64,000 nucleotides of DNA from positions 310,001 to 374,000 of the forward strand of contig CAVPCZ010000003.1 in NCBI GenBank assembly GCA_963702445.1, given 5' to 3'. This document shows positions 53,422-62,488 of the stretch, one piece after another. Position 1 is the first letter of the stretch. The number at the start of each line of letters is the position of its first letter. The notes under the pieces were generated by a model, which worked only from the letters and a program-made list of their open reading frames with translations, ran no database searches and was not told the origin of the DNA. Position numbers and translations under genes: made by a program. This DNA comes from CAVPCZ01 sp963702445. GTDB lineage: Bacteria; Bacteroidota; Ignavibacteria; UBA10030; UBA6906.

Positions 53422-53507
53422 CGACTCCGGCCGCGTATGGCTCGTGCGAAGGGGTGAGCAAAAACTCTTCATGGGCGTATGTCCGGGTACGTGGCGGATG
53501 GGGGAGA

Positions 53508-54374
53508 TCAGGGAGTGGAACGGATCAGCGACCGGAGGAGATTCATGTTCTCCACGTCTTCATGCATATCCTCGCTCTTGTCTGTTTCAAGAATTTTGGG
53601 GATGGTGTCAAGACGGGGATCGTTCATCAAGAATCTGAAGCCGTCAAGGCCGATCTGTCCCTTCCCGATATGCTCGTGACGATCCCGGCGTGAGCCGAGT
53701 GCCTTCATGGAGTCGTTGACATGGATGACCGCGAGCCGTGACAAGCCGATCGTTGCGTCAAATTCATCCAGCATGCTTCCCCAGCCGGAGTCGGTCCGGA
53801 GATCATAGCCGGCGGCGAAGGCGTGGCAGGTGTCCAGACAGACGGCGGCGCGCCCGGGGAGCTCCAGCAGGTCCACAATGCCGCGCAGCTGGTCAAACCG
53901 GTAGCCGATTGCCGTCCCCTGCCCGGCGGTCACTTCCAGAATGGAGAGCGTCCTGAAACCGGGCGTACGGTCGTGGATGACGTTGAGTGATTCGGCTATG
54001 CGACGGATGCCCTCGGTTTCGCCCGCGCCCATGTGTGCCCCCGGGTGAACCACAAGGCCGGAGATTCCCAGGGCCTCACATCGGCGGAGCTCGTCTTCGA
54101 ATCCCCGCCTCGACCTGATAAGCGTCTCGGGCTGGACGGCGCACAGGTTGATCAGGTAGGCGGCATGCGCAACCACGGGGGCGACTCTTGCACCGGCGCC
54201 CGCGCTTTTGTAGCTTTGAATATCCTGTTCACCAAGGGCTTTCGCTTCCCACCGGCTGGCGTTCTTGACGAACACCTGCATCGTCGTGCAGCCGATGGAA
54301 GATGCGCGTTCAAAGGCGGTGTGTATGCCGCCGCTCGCAGAGACATGGGTGCCGAGAAGTGGTGATGGGAGCAT
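53508..54374 (-). CDS. nfo: Endonuclease IV (AP endonuclease)
   Basis: Metal-dependent nuclease that incises at abasic sites. The 288 residues contain the family sequence LLGTHVSASGGI, the zinc ligands in VVHPGAHMGAG, ILEVTAGQGTAIG, CLDTCHAFAAGYD, VIHVNDSMK and RRDRHEHIGKGQIG. It begins the leftward unit with the M1 peptidase and the sugar importer, and is divergent from anmK with 30 bp between starts. Confidence 0.96.
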   Translation of the reverse strand: MLPSPLLGTHVSASGGIHTAFERASSIGCTTMQVFVKNASRWEAKALGEQDIQSYKSAGAGARVAPVVAHAAYLINLCAVQPETLIRSRRGFEDELRRCEALGISGLVVHPGAHMGAGETEGIRRIAESLNVIHDRTPGFRTLSILEVTAGQGTAIGYRFDQLRGIVDLLELPGRAAVCLDTCHAFAAGYDLRTDSGWGSMLDEFDATIGLSRLAVIHVNDSMKALGSRRDRHEHIGKGQIGLDGFRFLMNDPRLDTIPKILETDKSEDMHEDVENMNLLRSLIRSTP

Positions 54375-54404
54375 GCTGACAAGATACGAAGGAGGGGGAT
54401 AAGA

Positions 54405-55607
54405 ATGAAGAATGAAAAAGGAAAAAGGGGGGGAGTAACGAAGAAGAGCGCTGCGGCGGGACGACTCGTGGTGGGGCTCATGTCGGGCACCTCTCTTGAC
54501 GGCATTGATGCCGTCCTGCTGCGTGTCCGGGGATCAGGGACGTCCACACGGTTTACCCAGCTTGCCTATGTGGAGCATCCGTTTCCGCGGGGCCTGCGGG
54601 CCATGCTGCTGCGCAATTCCGATCCCGGAACATCCCGTGTGGATGAAATAACGCGGTTGAACATGGTGCTCCCCCAGTTCTATGCCGATGCCGTGCGCGC
54701 GCTTGCCCGCAAGGCACGGATTCCCCTCAACACCATTGCCCTGATCGGATCCCATGGCCAGACAATTCACCACCTGCCCCGGCCGGTGCAAATGTTCGGC
54801 AAAACCGTACGGGCGACGCTCCAGATCGGCGATCCCTCAGCTCTGGCAACATTGACCGGCGTCCCCACCGTCGGTAACTTCCGTGTGGCGGACATGGCCG
54901 CCGGTGGAGAGGGTGCTCCGCTGGTTCCGTACTTCGACTGGCTGGTCTTCCGGTCGCGGACAAAAGCACGGCTGCTGCTGAACATCGGAGGGATCGCTAA
55001 CGTGACGGTATTGCCGAAGAACTGTGCAGTCTCGGATGTGGTGGCATTCGACACGGGTCCGGGCAACATGCTTGTGGATGGACTGATGCAGCGGCTCTAC
55101 GGGCGCCCTTTTGACCGTGGCGGAGAAACGGCACAGCGCGGCAGCCTTCTTCCGGGGTTATTGCAGAGCCTTGCCCGGCACCCCTATTTCCAGCGGAAGC
55201 CGCCGAAGTCGACCGGCCGGGAAATGTTCGGTGAATTGGTGATCGAAGAAATCCTCAAGAGGGCCAGGGGCAAACGGGCGGAAGATGTGGTCCATACCGT
55301 GGCATTACTTACACCACTCGCCGTGTTTGACGCCTACGCACGGTTTGTTCGAAGACGATCACCCGTGGATGAGATCATCGTCAGCGGGGGCGGAGCGCGC
55401 AACTTCTTCTTTCTGGAGAGCCTCCGGGAACTCTTCGGCGGAATTGCACTGGGCACGGCCGATGCCTACGGCATAAGCGGTGATGCGAAGGAAGCAATCT
55501 GCTTTGCGATTCTGGCAAACGAGACGATGGCAGGTCATCCGTCGAACCTTCCCCGGGTGACCGGCGCCCGCCGGCCGGTGGTGCTGGGAGCCGTGTGCCG
55601 GCCGTAG
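54405..55607 (+). CDS. anmK: Anhydro-N-acetylmuramic acid kinase
   Basis: ATP-dependent kinase that converts anhydro-MurNAc to MurNAc-6-phosphate in peptidoglycan recycling. The 400-residue protein has a basic N-terminal extension of about 18 residues, then VVGLMSGTSLDGIDAVLL, GSHGQTIHHLP, VADMAAGGEGAPLVPYFD, NIGGIANVTVLP, DTGPGNMLVD and IIVSGGGARNFFF, the ASKHA ATP-binding motifs. GGAGGGG lies just upstream of the ATG. It supplies the substrate of MurQ, whose gene is at 2.8 kb. Confidence 0.97.
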   Translation: MKNEKGKRGGVTKKSAAAGRLVVGLMSGTSLDGIDAVLLRVRGSGTSTRFTQLAYVEHPFPRGLRAMLLRNSDPGTSRVDEITRLNMVLPQFYADAVRALARKARIPLNTIALIGSHGQTIHHLPRPVQMFGKTVRATLQIGDPSALATLTGVPTVGNFRVADMAAGGEGAPLVPYFDWLVFRSRTKARLLLNIGGIANVTVLPKNCAVSDVVAFDTGPGNMLVDGLMQRLYGRPFDRGGETAQRGSLLPGLLQSLARHPYFQRKPPKSTGREMFGELVIEEILKRARGKRAEDVVHTVALLTPLAVFDAYARFVRRRSPVDEIIVSGGGARNFFFLESLRELFGGIALGTADAYGISGDAKEAICFAILANETMAGHPSNLPRVTGARRPVVLGAVCRP

Positions 55608-55754
55608 CAGACGACCACCGATCGTTTCCGGGCCCTTTTCAGCTCACACAGGGGGTCTCCGGACGGGACCTGAGGTTTCTACCCTGTGCCACACGCGGAT
55701 GTGGAGCGCGGGAATTCTTCCGGGTGTTCGGCTGTTCATCAATATGACGTGGTT

Positions 55755-56138
55755 ATGCCCTTGACCCACCCCAGGCACATATTGCCGCTCCGGAGCCGGA
55801 CCGCACAGCAGTTCGTTGCCGTGCTGTTTCTGCTTGCCTATGTGCTGGCCGGGGTCGGCCCCCTGATCCACCACCACGCCTTTGCCATCCGGCTCACCGC
55901 CGATCCGGGAGTTACCACGCATGCGTGCGGGGCTTTTGAACGTCACATTCCCCTTGACTCGATTCATGGATGTTTCACCTGCTGGCAGTCCAGCCAGCGC
56001 GAGTCCACCCCCGCTGAAGGTGTTTCTGCCGGATACGCCCGCATCGTTGCGGATGTCGTCCCCGAATATCGTCTTCGCCTCCCCCATTCCATTTCCTGGC
56101 TTCTTCCCGACAAACGCGGTCCTCCTGTAGTCGCGTAG
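55755..56138 (+). CDS. Small membrane protein with Cys/His-rich exported segment (DUF2946-like)
   Basis: The 127-residue product has one N-terminal membrane helix (AVLFLLAYVLAGVGPLI), followed by HHHAF and a short Cys/His cluster (THACGAF, FERHIP, HGCFTCWQS). The tail has no recognised domain. DUF2946 proteins share this plan with a C-x-x-C and sit in metal-uptake neighbourhoods. Here it lies 45 bp upstream of a porin-like gene and a Znu-type importer. Start choice is uncertain: a GTG at 55686 is also open. Metal-related role is an inference. Confidence 0.55.
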   Translation: MPLTHPRHILPLRSRTAQQFVAVLFLLAYVLAGVGPLIHHHAFAIRLTADPGVTTHACGAFERHIPLDSIHGCFTCWQSSQRESTPAEGVSAGYARIVADVVPEYRLRLPHSISWLLPDKRGPPVVA

Positions 56139-56183
56139 GCGACTGCCCTGTTTCTTACTGAAGACCTATTCACGGAGGATGCC

Positions 56184-57321
56184 ATGCATCGACGTTTGTC
56201 TCTGTTGTTCCCGGCGTTTGTTCTGCTCTTTGTTGTTGCTGCTGCCGGCCTCGCCCAATCCATTAATCCCGATATCAGCGTCATTCCCCGGTTCATTCTT
56301 CACACAAACGACGGTGAAAAACTGTCCGAAGGGATACGCCAGTTCAGCCGCCCCGACTTCGCCTTTGAAGAGCTCGAAATCGCCATGCAGGCCTATCTGA
56401 ACCCGTACGCCAAGGCCGATGTGGTTCTTACGCTTCCCGGACCTGATGTCGAAGCCGGGAAACTCGGACTCGAAGAAGTCTATGCGACGATACTGCGCGG
56501 GCTTCCCCTGGACCTCAATGTGCGGTTCGGGAAATACCGTGTGGACTACGGAAAACTCAACATGATGCATCCCCACGCCTGGCCGTTTGTCACGCAGCCG
56601 CTGTCGCAGGAACGTTTTCTCGGCGAAGAAGGGCTCAACGACCTCGGCATTTCGGCAAGCGTATTGCTTCCTACAGGGGATATCTACTCGAAGCTCACAG
56701 TGGATCTGTTGCGCGGGTCGGTAATCGGTGAAGCGACCGGCATTGAAGACACCACGGGCGCGAGCCCGTACTACGCCACGTCGGCGCGGCTCATGGGTTT
56801 CTTCCCGCTCGGCGATTTCAGCGATCTGGAGGTGGGGCTCAGCGGCTACACGGGCATTCACGATCCCTATAACCGCGACCGGTTCTGGTACGGCAATCTG
56901 GACTTCAAATACAAGTACAAACCCAGTGCATACACGTCGCTCGTTGTGCAGGGGGAGTTCCTGTACAATACGCGCATGGCGTCCCAGGACCGTGAGTTCA
57001 ACCAGTTTGTCGATGCGGATGGCAATCCGGAGAGGCGCACGGTCAACTCGTCCGGCCTCTATCTGTACTGTGACTATCAGTTCCTGAAGCTGTTCAGCGC
57101 AGGTGTGCGGTTCGACTGGACGGAATCTCCCTACAGCACCGAGGAGCGAGCGCAGGCAGTGGCGGTCTTCCTGGGCTTCTACCCAGTGGAGGAGACACTC
57201 GGGCTTGCGGCTGCAGTATCAGCATACCCGGACGGAAACGCCGGATGAGTCGCAATCCGTTAATATGATTGCCCTGCAGGCGCTCTTTTCACTGGGGCCG
57301 CACAAGGCCCATCCATACTAA
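56184..57321 (+). pseudogene. Outer-membrane porin-like protein, one frameshift near the 3' end
   Basis: The gene starts with a Sec signal (likely cut before QSINPDI) and encodes alternating beta strands (FEELEIAMQAYLNPYAKAD, LNVRFGKYRVDYGKL, DIYSKLTVDLLRGSV, LDFKYKYKPSAYTSLVVQG). It resembles a porin beside zinc uptake genes. The first frame stops at 57248, but the +1 frame from about 57207 continues LRLQYQHTRTETPDESQ and ends NMIALQALFSLGPHKAHPY, a typical terminal strand. Removing one base near CGGGCTTGCGG gives an intact barrel of about 378 residues. GGAGGAT precedes the ATG. Confidence 0.75.
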
Positions 57322-57354
57322 AAGACCTCTCAACCCATTCCAGGAGTGTGCATC

Positions 57355-58230
57355 ATGAAACATCTTCTCTTCCTCGTTCTCTTTGCGTGGGGTGGTATCG
57401 CACAGGGAACGATCAAAGTCGTCACGTCGCTTCCCGACCTGGCGGATTTCACACGTCAGGTGGGGGGTGATAGGGTCACGGTCGACAACATTGTCCGCGG
57501 TGACCAGAATCCCCACTTTGTGGAAGTAAAACCGAGCTATATGATGAAGCTCAAGGCCGCCGACCTGTTCTTCATGATCGGCATGGATCTGGAAATGTGG
57601 GCGCCCCAGATCGTCGATGGTTCGCGCAATGCGAAACTGGAGGTGGTGGATCTTTCGAAGCGCATCGACAAACTGGACATTCCCGTAAAACTTGACGCCA
57701 GCCAGGGGGATGTCCACCGGTATGGCAACCCGCACTACTGGCTGGACCCTCGCAACATCCGGATCATCGTGGAAGACATCGTCGCAGCGCTCGCCCGGGT
57801 GTCACCGGGGGACGAGGAATTCTTCCGCGCAAATGGTGAGGCCTATCTGAAGAGGCTGGAGGGCAAGGTGGCGCAATGGGCGGCGACGATGAAACCCTTC
57901 GCCGGAGGAAAGATCGTGACCTTTCACAAGAGCTGGCCCTATTTTTCGCGCTGGCTTGGACTCACGGTGGTGGAACAGGTGGAGCCAAAACCGGGGATAG
58001 CCCCGAGTCCGAGCCATACCGCCGGCCTGATGACCCTTGTGCGGCAGGCGAATATCAAAGTGATTGTTGTCGAACCGTTTTATGATCTCAGCGCTCCCGA
58101 TCAAATTGCACGTTCGACGGGCGCGAAGGTGATCCGTCTTTGCACCTCTGTTGGCGGGGCCGAGGGGACGCAGGATTATATGTCGCTTATGGACTATAAC
58201 ATCACCACTCTCGCCGGAGCCCTGAAGTGA
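57355..58230 (+). CDS. Zinc/manganese-type ABC transporter substrate-binding protein (ZnuA-like)
   Basis: Cluster A-I metal-binding protein of 291 residues. The signal peptide likely cuts before QGTIKVV. Metal-ligand residues fit the family: His in GDQNPHFVE (about 65), His in GNPHYWLDP (about 125), His in VTFHKSWPYF (about 188) and an acidic residue in VEPFYDLS. There is no His-rich loop, unlike many ZnuA. GGAG precedes the ATG at 57355. It ends overlapping the ATPase start. Zinc is likely; manganese is possible. Confidence 0.88.
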   Translation: MKHLLFLVLFAWGGIAQGTIKVVTSLPDLADFTRQVGGDRVTVDNIVRGDQNPHFVEVKPSYMMKLKAADLFFMIGMDLEMWAPQIVDGSRNAKLEVVDLSKRIDKLDIPVKLDASQGDVHRYGNPHYWLDPRNIRIIVEDIVAALARVSPGDEEFFRANGEAYLKRLEGKVAQWAATMKPFAGGKIVTFHKSWPYFSRWLGLTVVEQVEPKPGIAPSPSHTAGLMTLVRQANIKVIVVEPFYDLSAPDQIARSTGAKVIRLCTSVGGAEGTQDYMSLMDYNITTLAGALK

Positions 58231-58996
58231 AACCAGACGCGATGATCCTGTTCGATCATGTCACGCTCGGTTACGGCCGGAAGGTGATTCTCCGGGATGT
58301 CTCGTTCAGCATGCAGTCCGGCGAATACTTCGGTCTGGTCGGTCCGAACGGTGCGGGGAAAACCACCGATTCTCCGCGCGATCCTCGGGACATTGAAACC
58401 GCAGGCGGGCACGGTCACGACGCGGAACGGTGACGGAGGGCCGATTCGCTGGGGTTATGTACCGCAGAGGGATGCCATAGATTCGGTGATTCCCTATACC
58501 GCCCGTGATGTGGTCATGATGGGGCGGTACAGGGAGATGGGGCTTCTGCGTTTGCCGGGGGGGGCCGATCATCTCGCGGTGATGCACGGCCTGCATCAGG
58601 TCGGGGATTGAAGATCTTGCGGGAAGAGTATTCCGGGATCTTTCGGGCGGACAGAAACAGCGGGTGCTGATTGCCCGCGCTCTGTCATCCCATCCCGACG
58701 TTTTGGTGCTGGACGAACCGACGAACGGGATGGATCTGGCATCGCGCGTGGCGATGCTCGACCTTATTGACACGCTGCATGCACGGGATCATCTGACGGT
58801 GATTATGGTGAGCCATCTTCTGGATGACGTGGCAAATCATGCCCGGCTCATCGCACTTGTCGAGAATGACTTCTTCCAGGTCGGCCCCGTGGGGGAAGTG
58901 CTCACCGGGGAGAATCTATCCGCACTCTATCATATCCCCGTGCAGGTCAATCAGATGGGGGCTCGGACCGTGGTGACGGTGGGGGGTGCACGATGA
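58227..58996 (+). pseudogene. Metal ABC transporter ATPase (ZnuC-like), two frameshifts
   Basis: The ATPase is read in three consecutive frames. Frame one begins MILFDHVTLGYG and reaches LVGPNGAGKTT; frame two continues ILRAILGTLKPQAGTV, RWGYVPQRDA and HGLHQVG; frame three gives IEDLAGRVFRDLSGGQKQRVLIARAL, VLVLDEPTNGMD and VSHLLDDV. Deleting one base after ACCACC (near 58368) and one G in GTCGGGG (near 58606) restores a 255-residue ATPase of normal size with Walker A, signature LSGGQ and Walker B. It starts at GTG 58227 (or ATG 58242). Sequencing errors or true decay are both possible. Confidence 0.85.
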
Positions 58997-59826
58997 ACGC
59001 CATTGAGGTGGTAAGCATATTGTTCCGCGAATTCCCCCTCGCCGTCTATGGCAGCATGCTTGTCGGCGTATCCTGCGCTTTTCTCGGTGTGTACATCGTG
59101 GCAAAACGGGTGGTGTTTCTGGGTGCCGTGCTGACGCAGGTGTCGGTGCTCGGACTCGCCCTGACATTTCTCCCGTTCTTTGCCGTCCCGCATACCATTG
59201 GTGCGCTGGCGGTGACGCTGGTGACGGTGGTCATTATCTCACGCATGCTGACCGGAAAGAAGACCCCCCGGGATTCGGTGCTGGGTGTGGTGTTCATCAC
59301 GTCGGTGACGGCGCGCATTCTCATCATGCAAAAGACCCCCAAGGTTGAAGCGGCGGAGATTGAGAATCTGTTGCGGGGGGACATTCTGTTTGTCACGCCG
59401 GAGCTCTTCCAACTGATGACGGGTGCGTTTGTGATTGCCATGGCCGTGCATCTTCTCTTCTTCAAAGAGTTCACGTTCATTACATTTGACCCCGAAACCG
59501 CGGCAACACAGGGGTACAAGACGCGCGCCTGGGAGATGGTGTTCTATGTGATTGCCGGGATGGTGATTTCCTTTGCGACACACATGGTCGGAGATCTCTT
59601 TGTGTTCGGGTTTCTGGTGGTGCCCCCCGTGACCGCCATGCTTCTGACACGGAATGTGAAGTTGATTTTTGCGTTGTCCGTGCTGATCGGTCTGCTGGCG
59701 CCGGTGGCGGGGTTGTTTCTTGCGTTTGTCTTCGACGTTCCGGCGTCGCCGGCTATTGTCGGTGTCGCATCCCTCGTCCTGGGTGCGGCGTGGGTGTGGA
59801 GCCTGATCGGCCGTGCGGAGAGATAG
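58993..59826 (+). CDS. Metal ABC transporter permease (ZnuB-like)
   Basis: Inner-membrane permease of 277 residues with about eight helices. Family features are GVSCAFLGVYIVAKRVVFLG, the ALxTLV-like region ALAVTLVTVVIIS, RAWEMVFYVIAGMVISFATH and LVVPPVTAMLL. It overlaps the ATPase stop as ATGA and completes the ZnuABC-like importer. Intact here even though the ATPase is broken. Confidence 0.9.
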   Translation: MNAIEVVSILFREFPLAVYGSMLVGVSCAFLGVYIVAKRVVFLGAVLTQVSVLGLALTFLPFFAVPHTIGALAVTLVTVVIISRMLTGKKTPRDSVLGVVFITSVTARILIMQKTPKVEAAEIENLLRGDILFVTPELFQLMTGAFVIAMAVHLLFFKEFTFITFDPETAATQGYKTRAWEMVFYVIAGMVISFATHMVGDLFVFGFLVVPPVTAMLLTRNVKLIFALSVLIGLLAPVAGLFLAFVFDVPASPAIVGVASLVLGAAWVWSLIGRAER

Positions 59827-59833
59827 TCTCCCG

Positions 59834-59872
59834 GTCTCCCTGTCCGGCGGTGGTACCCGCAGACAGGGAGAC
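59834..59872. terminator. Long hairpin between convergent permease and pta genes
   Basis: GTCTCCCTGTC (59834-59844) and GACAGGGAGAC (59862-59872) are perfect 11-bp arms. The loop carries an inner GCGG/CCGC pairing, so the hairpin is long and stable. No T run follows on either strand. It lies in the 73-bp gap between convergent stops and most likely blocks read-through in both directions. Confidence 0.7.
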
Positions 59873-59899
59873 TAAGGGCGCGGCGGGATGGGGTGGGTT

Positions 59900-60886
59900 T
59901 TACACTGTGCCGACGACGGCATTGATGGCCGCGACATTCACAATGTCGCTCACGCTGCACCCGCGGGAAAGATCAAACGCGGGTTTCCGGAGGCCCTGGA
60001 CGACCGGCCCGATGGCTTCCGCGCCGGCCATACGCTGGGCCAGTTTGTAGCCGATGTTGCCCGCATTCAGGTCCGGGAAGATCAGGACATTGGCTTTGCC
60101 CGAGAGCGGACTTCCGGGCGCCTTCGATTGCGCGACCCGGGGGACAATCGCGGTATCCAGCTGGACTTCCCCATCAACAATGATATCCGGCCGCTTCTTT
60201 TTGAACAGCGCGGTTGCCTGCTGGACTTTCTCCACCAGGGGATGACTGGCACTCCCCTTCGTCGAGAACGACAGCATCGCCACCCGCGGTTCCTCCCCGG
60301 TGAGACGGCGGTGATTGTCGGCGGTGGAGATGCCGATGTCCGCGAGCTGCTCCGCCGTCGGATCGGGGACCACCGCACAATCGGCGAACGAGTAGATCTG
60401 CTGCGGGAAAGTCATCAGGAAAAAGCTGGAGACAATCGTGATGTTCTCGGCCAGCCCGATAACCTGGATGGCGGCACGGAGGACGTCACCCGTTGTCGAG
60501 ATTGACCCGGCCACACTTCCGTTGGCCAGACCCTCGCGCACCATCATTGCCCCGAAGTAGAGCGGATGGGTCATCTGCTTTTGTGCTTCCGCCGGCGTCA
60601 GCCCTTTTGCCTTCCGCAATTCATAGAACGTGTTCGCAAAGCCGCTCAGCCGATCAGACGTTGCCGGATCAATCACCTGTATGCCTGCCGGAGAAGTGCC
60701 TGTTTTCTGCATTGCCGCCTCAATTGCCCCCGAATCGCCGATCAGCACAGGCGTAACGAGACCCTGGTCCAGCAGGATCCGTGACGCCTGAATGGCGCGC
60801 TCGTCGGTTGCATCGGGGAAGACAATCGTTTTCTTCAGCGATTTTGCCTTGGTATGAATACCGTTCATGAGTTCAGAGGGGGTCAT
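59900..60886 (-). CDS. pta: Phosphate acetyltransferase
   Basis: Interconverts acetyl-CoA and acetyl phosphate. The 328-residue catalytic-domain form starts MTPSELMNGIHTKAKS and carries KTIVFPDATDERAIQAS, FGAMMVREGLANGSVAGSIS, ADCAVVPDPTAEQLADI, FSTKGSASHPLVEKVQQA and PDLNAGNIGYKLAQRMAGA. It lacks the N-terminal regulatory half found in E. coli Pta, as is common. No acetate kinase gene is adjacent. Confidence 0.95.
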   Translation of the reverse strand: MTPSELMNGIHTKAKSLKKTIVFPDATDERAIQASRILLDQGLVTPVLIGDSGAIEAAMQKTGTSPAGIQVIDPATSDRLSGFANTFYELRKAKGLTPAEAQKQMTHPLYFGAMMVREGLANGSVAGSISTTGDVLRAAIQVIGLAENITIVSSFFLMTFPQQIYSFADCAVVPDPTAEQLADIGISTADNHRRLTGEEPRVAMLSFSTKGSASHPLVEKVQQATALFKKKRPDIIVDGEVQLDTAIVPRVAQSKAPGSPLSGKANVLIFPDLNAGNIGYKLAQRMAGAEAIGPVVQGLRKPAFDLSRGCSVSDIVNVAAINAVVGTV

Positions 60887-61141
60887 GTCTTGTCAACCGT
60901 GGGATGTGGAGGATGATGAACTCGGGCAAGAGAGTCGAACCATAGAAGATACGAAAGCGGATCGGGAGATGAAATAGTCTGGCAGTGGAATATTAAGAGG
61001 GGTGACCTGACGAAATGGCATTAGGCCGGAAACGCGCAGGAAAACCCGGCAAAATTAAGAACAATTAATAAATTCCTAATCTTCCCAAATTGCATTTATG
61101 TCACGTAGTGGATAAATTTCTTGCTCTCTCCACGGTATCCC
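60887..61141. promoter_or_regulatory. Divergent pta-miaB intergenic region
   Basis: This 255-bp region separates divergent genes and must contain both promoters. The part near miaB is AT-rich (AAGAACAATTAATAAATTCC around 61051-61077). AGTGGATAA at 61107-61115 is a one-mismatch DnaA box. No confident -35/-10 pair, riboswitch or RNA gene was recognised. Confidence 0.4.
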
Positions 61142-62488
61142 ATGACTGACATCTCGACATACAAGCGCGTCTATATTGAGACGTATGGGTGCCAGATGAA
61201 CCTTGCCGACAGCGAGCTGGTCGGGGGGATTCTCTCGGCTCAAGGGTACGGCTTCACCGGTGACCTGGGTGATGCCGATGTTGTGCTGATTAACACCTGT
61301 GCCATACGTGACAATGCCGAGCAGCGTATTCGTGGCCGGCTCGGACTGATTCATGCCCAGAAACGCCGGAATCCCCATCTGGTGGTCGGAGTCCTCGGCT
61401 GCATGGCGGAGCGGCTTCGTGAGCGCCTTATGGAGGAAGAGCGTCTTGTGGACGTCATCGTCGGTCCGGACGAATACAGGAAGCTTCCCGATCTCCTGCA
61501 CCACGCCTTTGAAGGGGAGAAAGGGATTGCCGTCCGTCTCTCTCGCGTGGAAACCTACGAAGACATTGTTCCTTTGCGGACAGAGGGCATCTCGGCCTGG
61601 ATTGCGGTGATGCGTGGATGCGACAAATTCTGCACCTTCTGCGTGGTACCGTTCACGCGCGGGCGCGAGCGGAGCCGTCCCATCCCGAGCATCGTGGAAG
61701 AAGTCCGTGACCTGGCCGCGCGCGGGTTCAGGGACGTCACGCTGCTGGGACAGAATGTCAACTCGTACAGCGACAACGGTCTTGACTTTGCCGCTTTGTT
61801 GAGAGCCGCCGCCGCGGTGGATCCTTCCGTGCGCATCCGCTTTACGACGTCGCATCCGCAGGATATGTCGGAATCACTGATTGAGGCGATCGGTTCGACG
61901 GACAATATCTGCAAGTACATCCATCTTCCCGTGCAATCCGGTTCCGACGGCATTCTCGCCGCCATGAACCGCACCTACACCGTCGATGCCTATCTGAAGC
62001 TCGTGGAGAAGATCCGTCGCCATTTGCCGGGGGTCAGTCTGACCACCGATATCATTTCCGGTTTTCCGGGTGAGACGGAAGCCGATCACCGCATGACGGT
62101 GGCGTTGATGCGGCAGGTGGAGTATGACGGTGCGTACACATTCAAGTACTCCCCCCGCGAAAACACCAGAGCGTGGGAAATGGGGGATACGGTGCCTGAA
62201 GAAGTCAAGGGCGAGCGGGTCACCGAGATCGTCGGGATCCAGCAGCAGATTTCCCTGTCGCTGAACCGCCGGCTTGTCGGGACGGTTCAACATGTGCTGG
62301 TGGAAGGCCCCAGCAGAAAATCTGATCAGGCGCTGATGGGGCGGACGGATGCAAACAGGACACTCATTTTCCCGCGCGGCGGCGAACAGCCGGGAGAATA
62401 CGTGGATATCCGCGTCACCCGGGCGAACTCCGCGACGCTGTTTGGTTCGCGTTCTGCCGCGGCGGATGCGGCGGAGGATGCGGCATGA
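61142..62488 (+). CDS. miaB: tRNA-2-methylthio-N6-dimethylallyladenosine synthase MiaB
   Basis: Radical SAM methylthiotransferase acting on A37 of tRNAs. The 448 residues have the N-terminal domain with YIETYGCQMNLADSELVG (first Cys), NTCAIRDNAEQRI and VLGCMAERL; the radical SAM motif GCDKFCTFCVVPFTRG (about 158); and a C-terminal TRAM domain ending TRANSATLFG. ATG 61142 is chosen; upstream codons do not fit the family. The last 4 bp overlap the SPOR gene. Confidence 0.96.
   Translation: MTDISTYKRVYIETYGCQMNLADSELVGGILSAQGYGFTGDLGDADVVLINTCAIRDNAEQRIRGRLGLIHAQKRRNPHLVVGVLGCMAERLRERLMEEERLVDVIVGPDEYRKLPDLLHHAFEGEKGIAVRLSRVETYEDIVPLRTEGISAWIAVMRGCDKFCTFCVVPFTRGRERSRPIPSIVEEVRDLAARGFRDVTLLGQNVNSYSDNGLDFAALLRAAAAVDPSVRIRFTTSHPQDMSESLIEAIGSTDNICKYIHLPVQSGSDGILAAMNRTYTVDAYLKLVEKIRRHLPGVSLTTDIISGFPGETEADHRMTVALMRQVEYDGAYTFKYSPRENTRAWEMGDTVPEEVKGERVTEIVGIQQQISLSLNRRLVGTVQHVLVEGPSRKSDQALMGRTDANRTLIFPRGGEQPGEYVDIRVTRANSATLFGSRSAAADAAEDAA

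Noticed and set aside
54360..54420. Possible operator in the short nfo-anmK divergent gap
   Set aside because: The G-rich run is explained by the anmK ribosome site, and no palindrome was found.
60932..60941. GGTTCGACTC on the minus strand, resembling a tRNA T-loop
   Set aside because: No pairing T-stem, anticodon arm or acceptor stem could be built around it.
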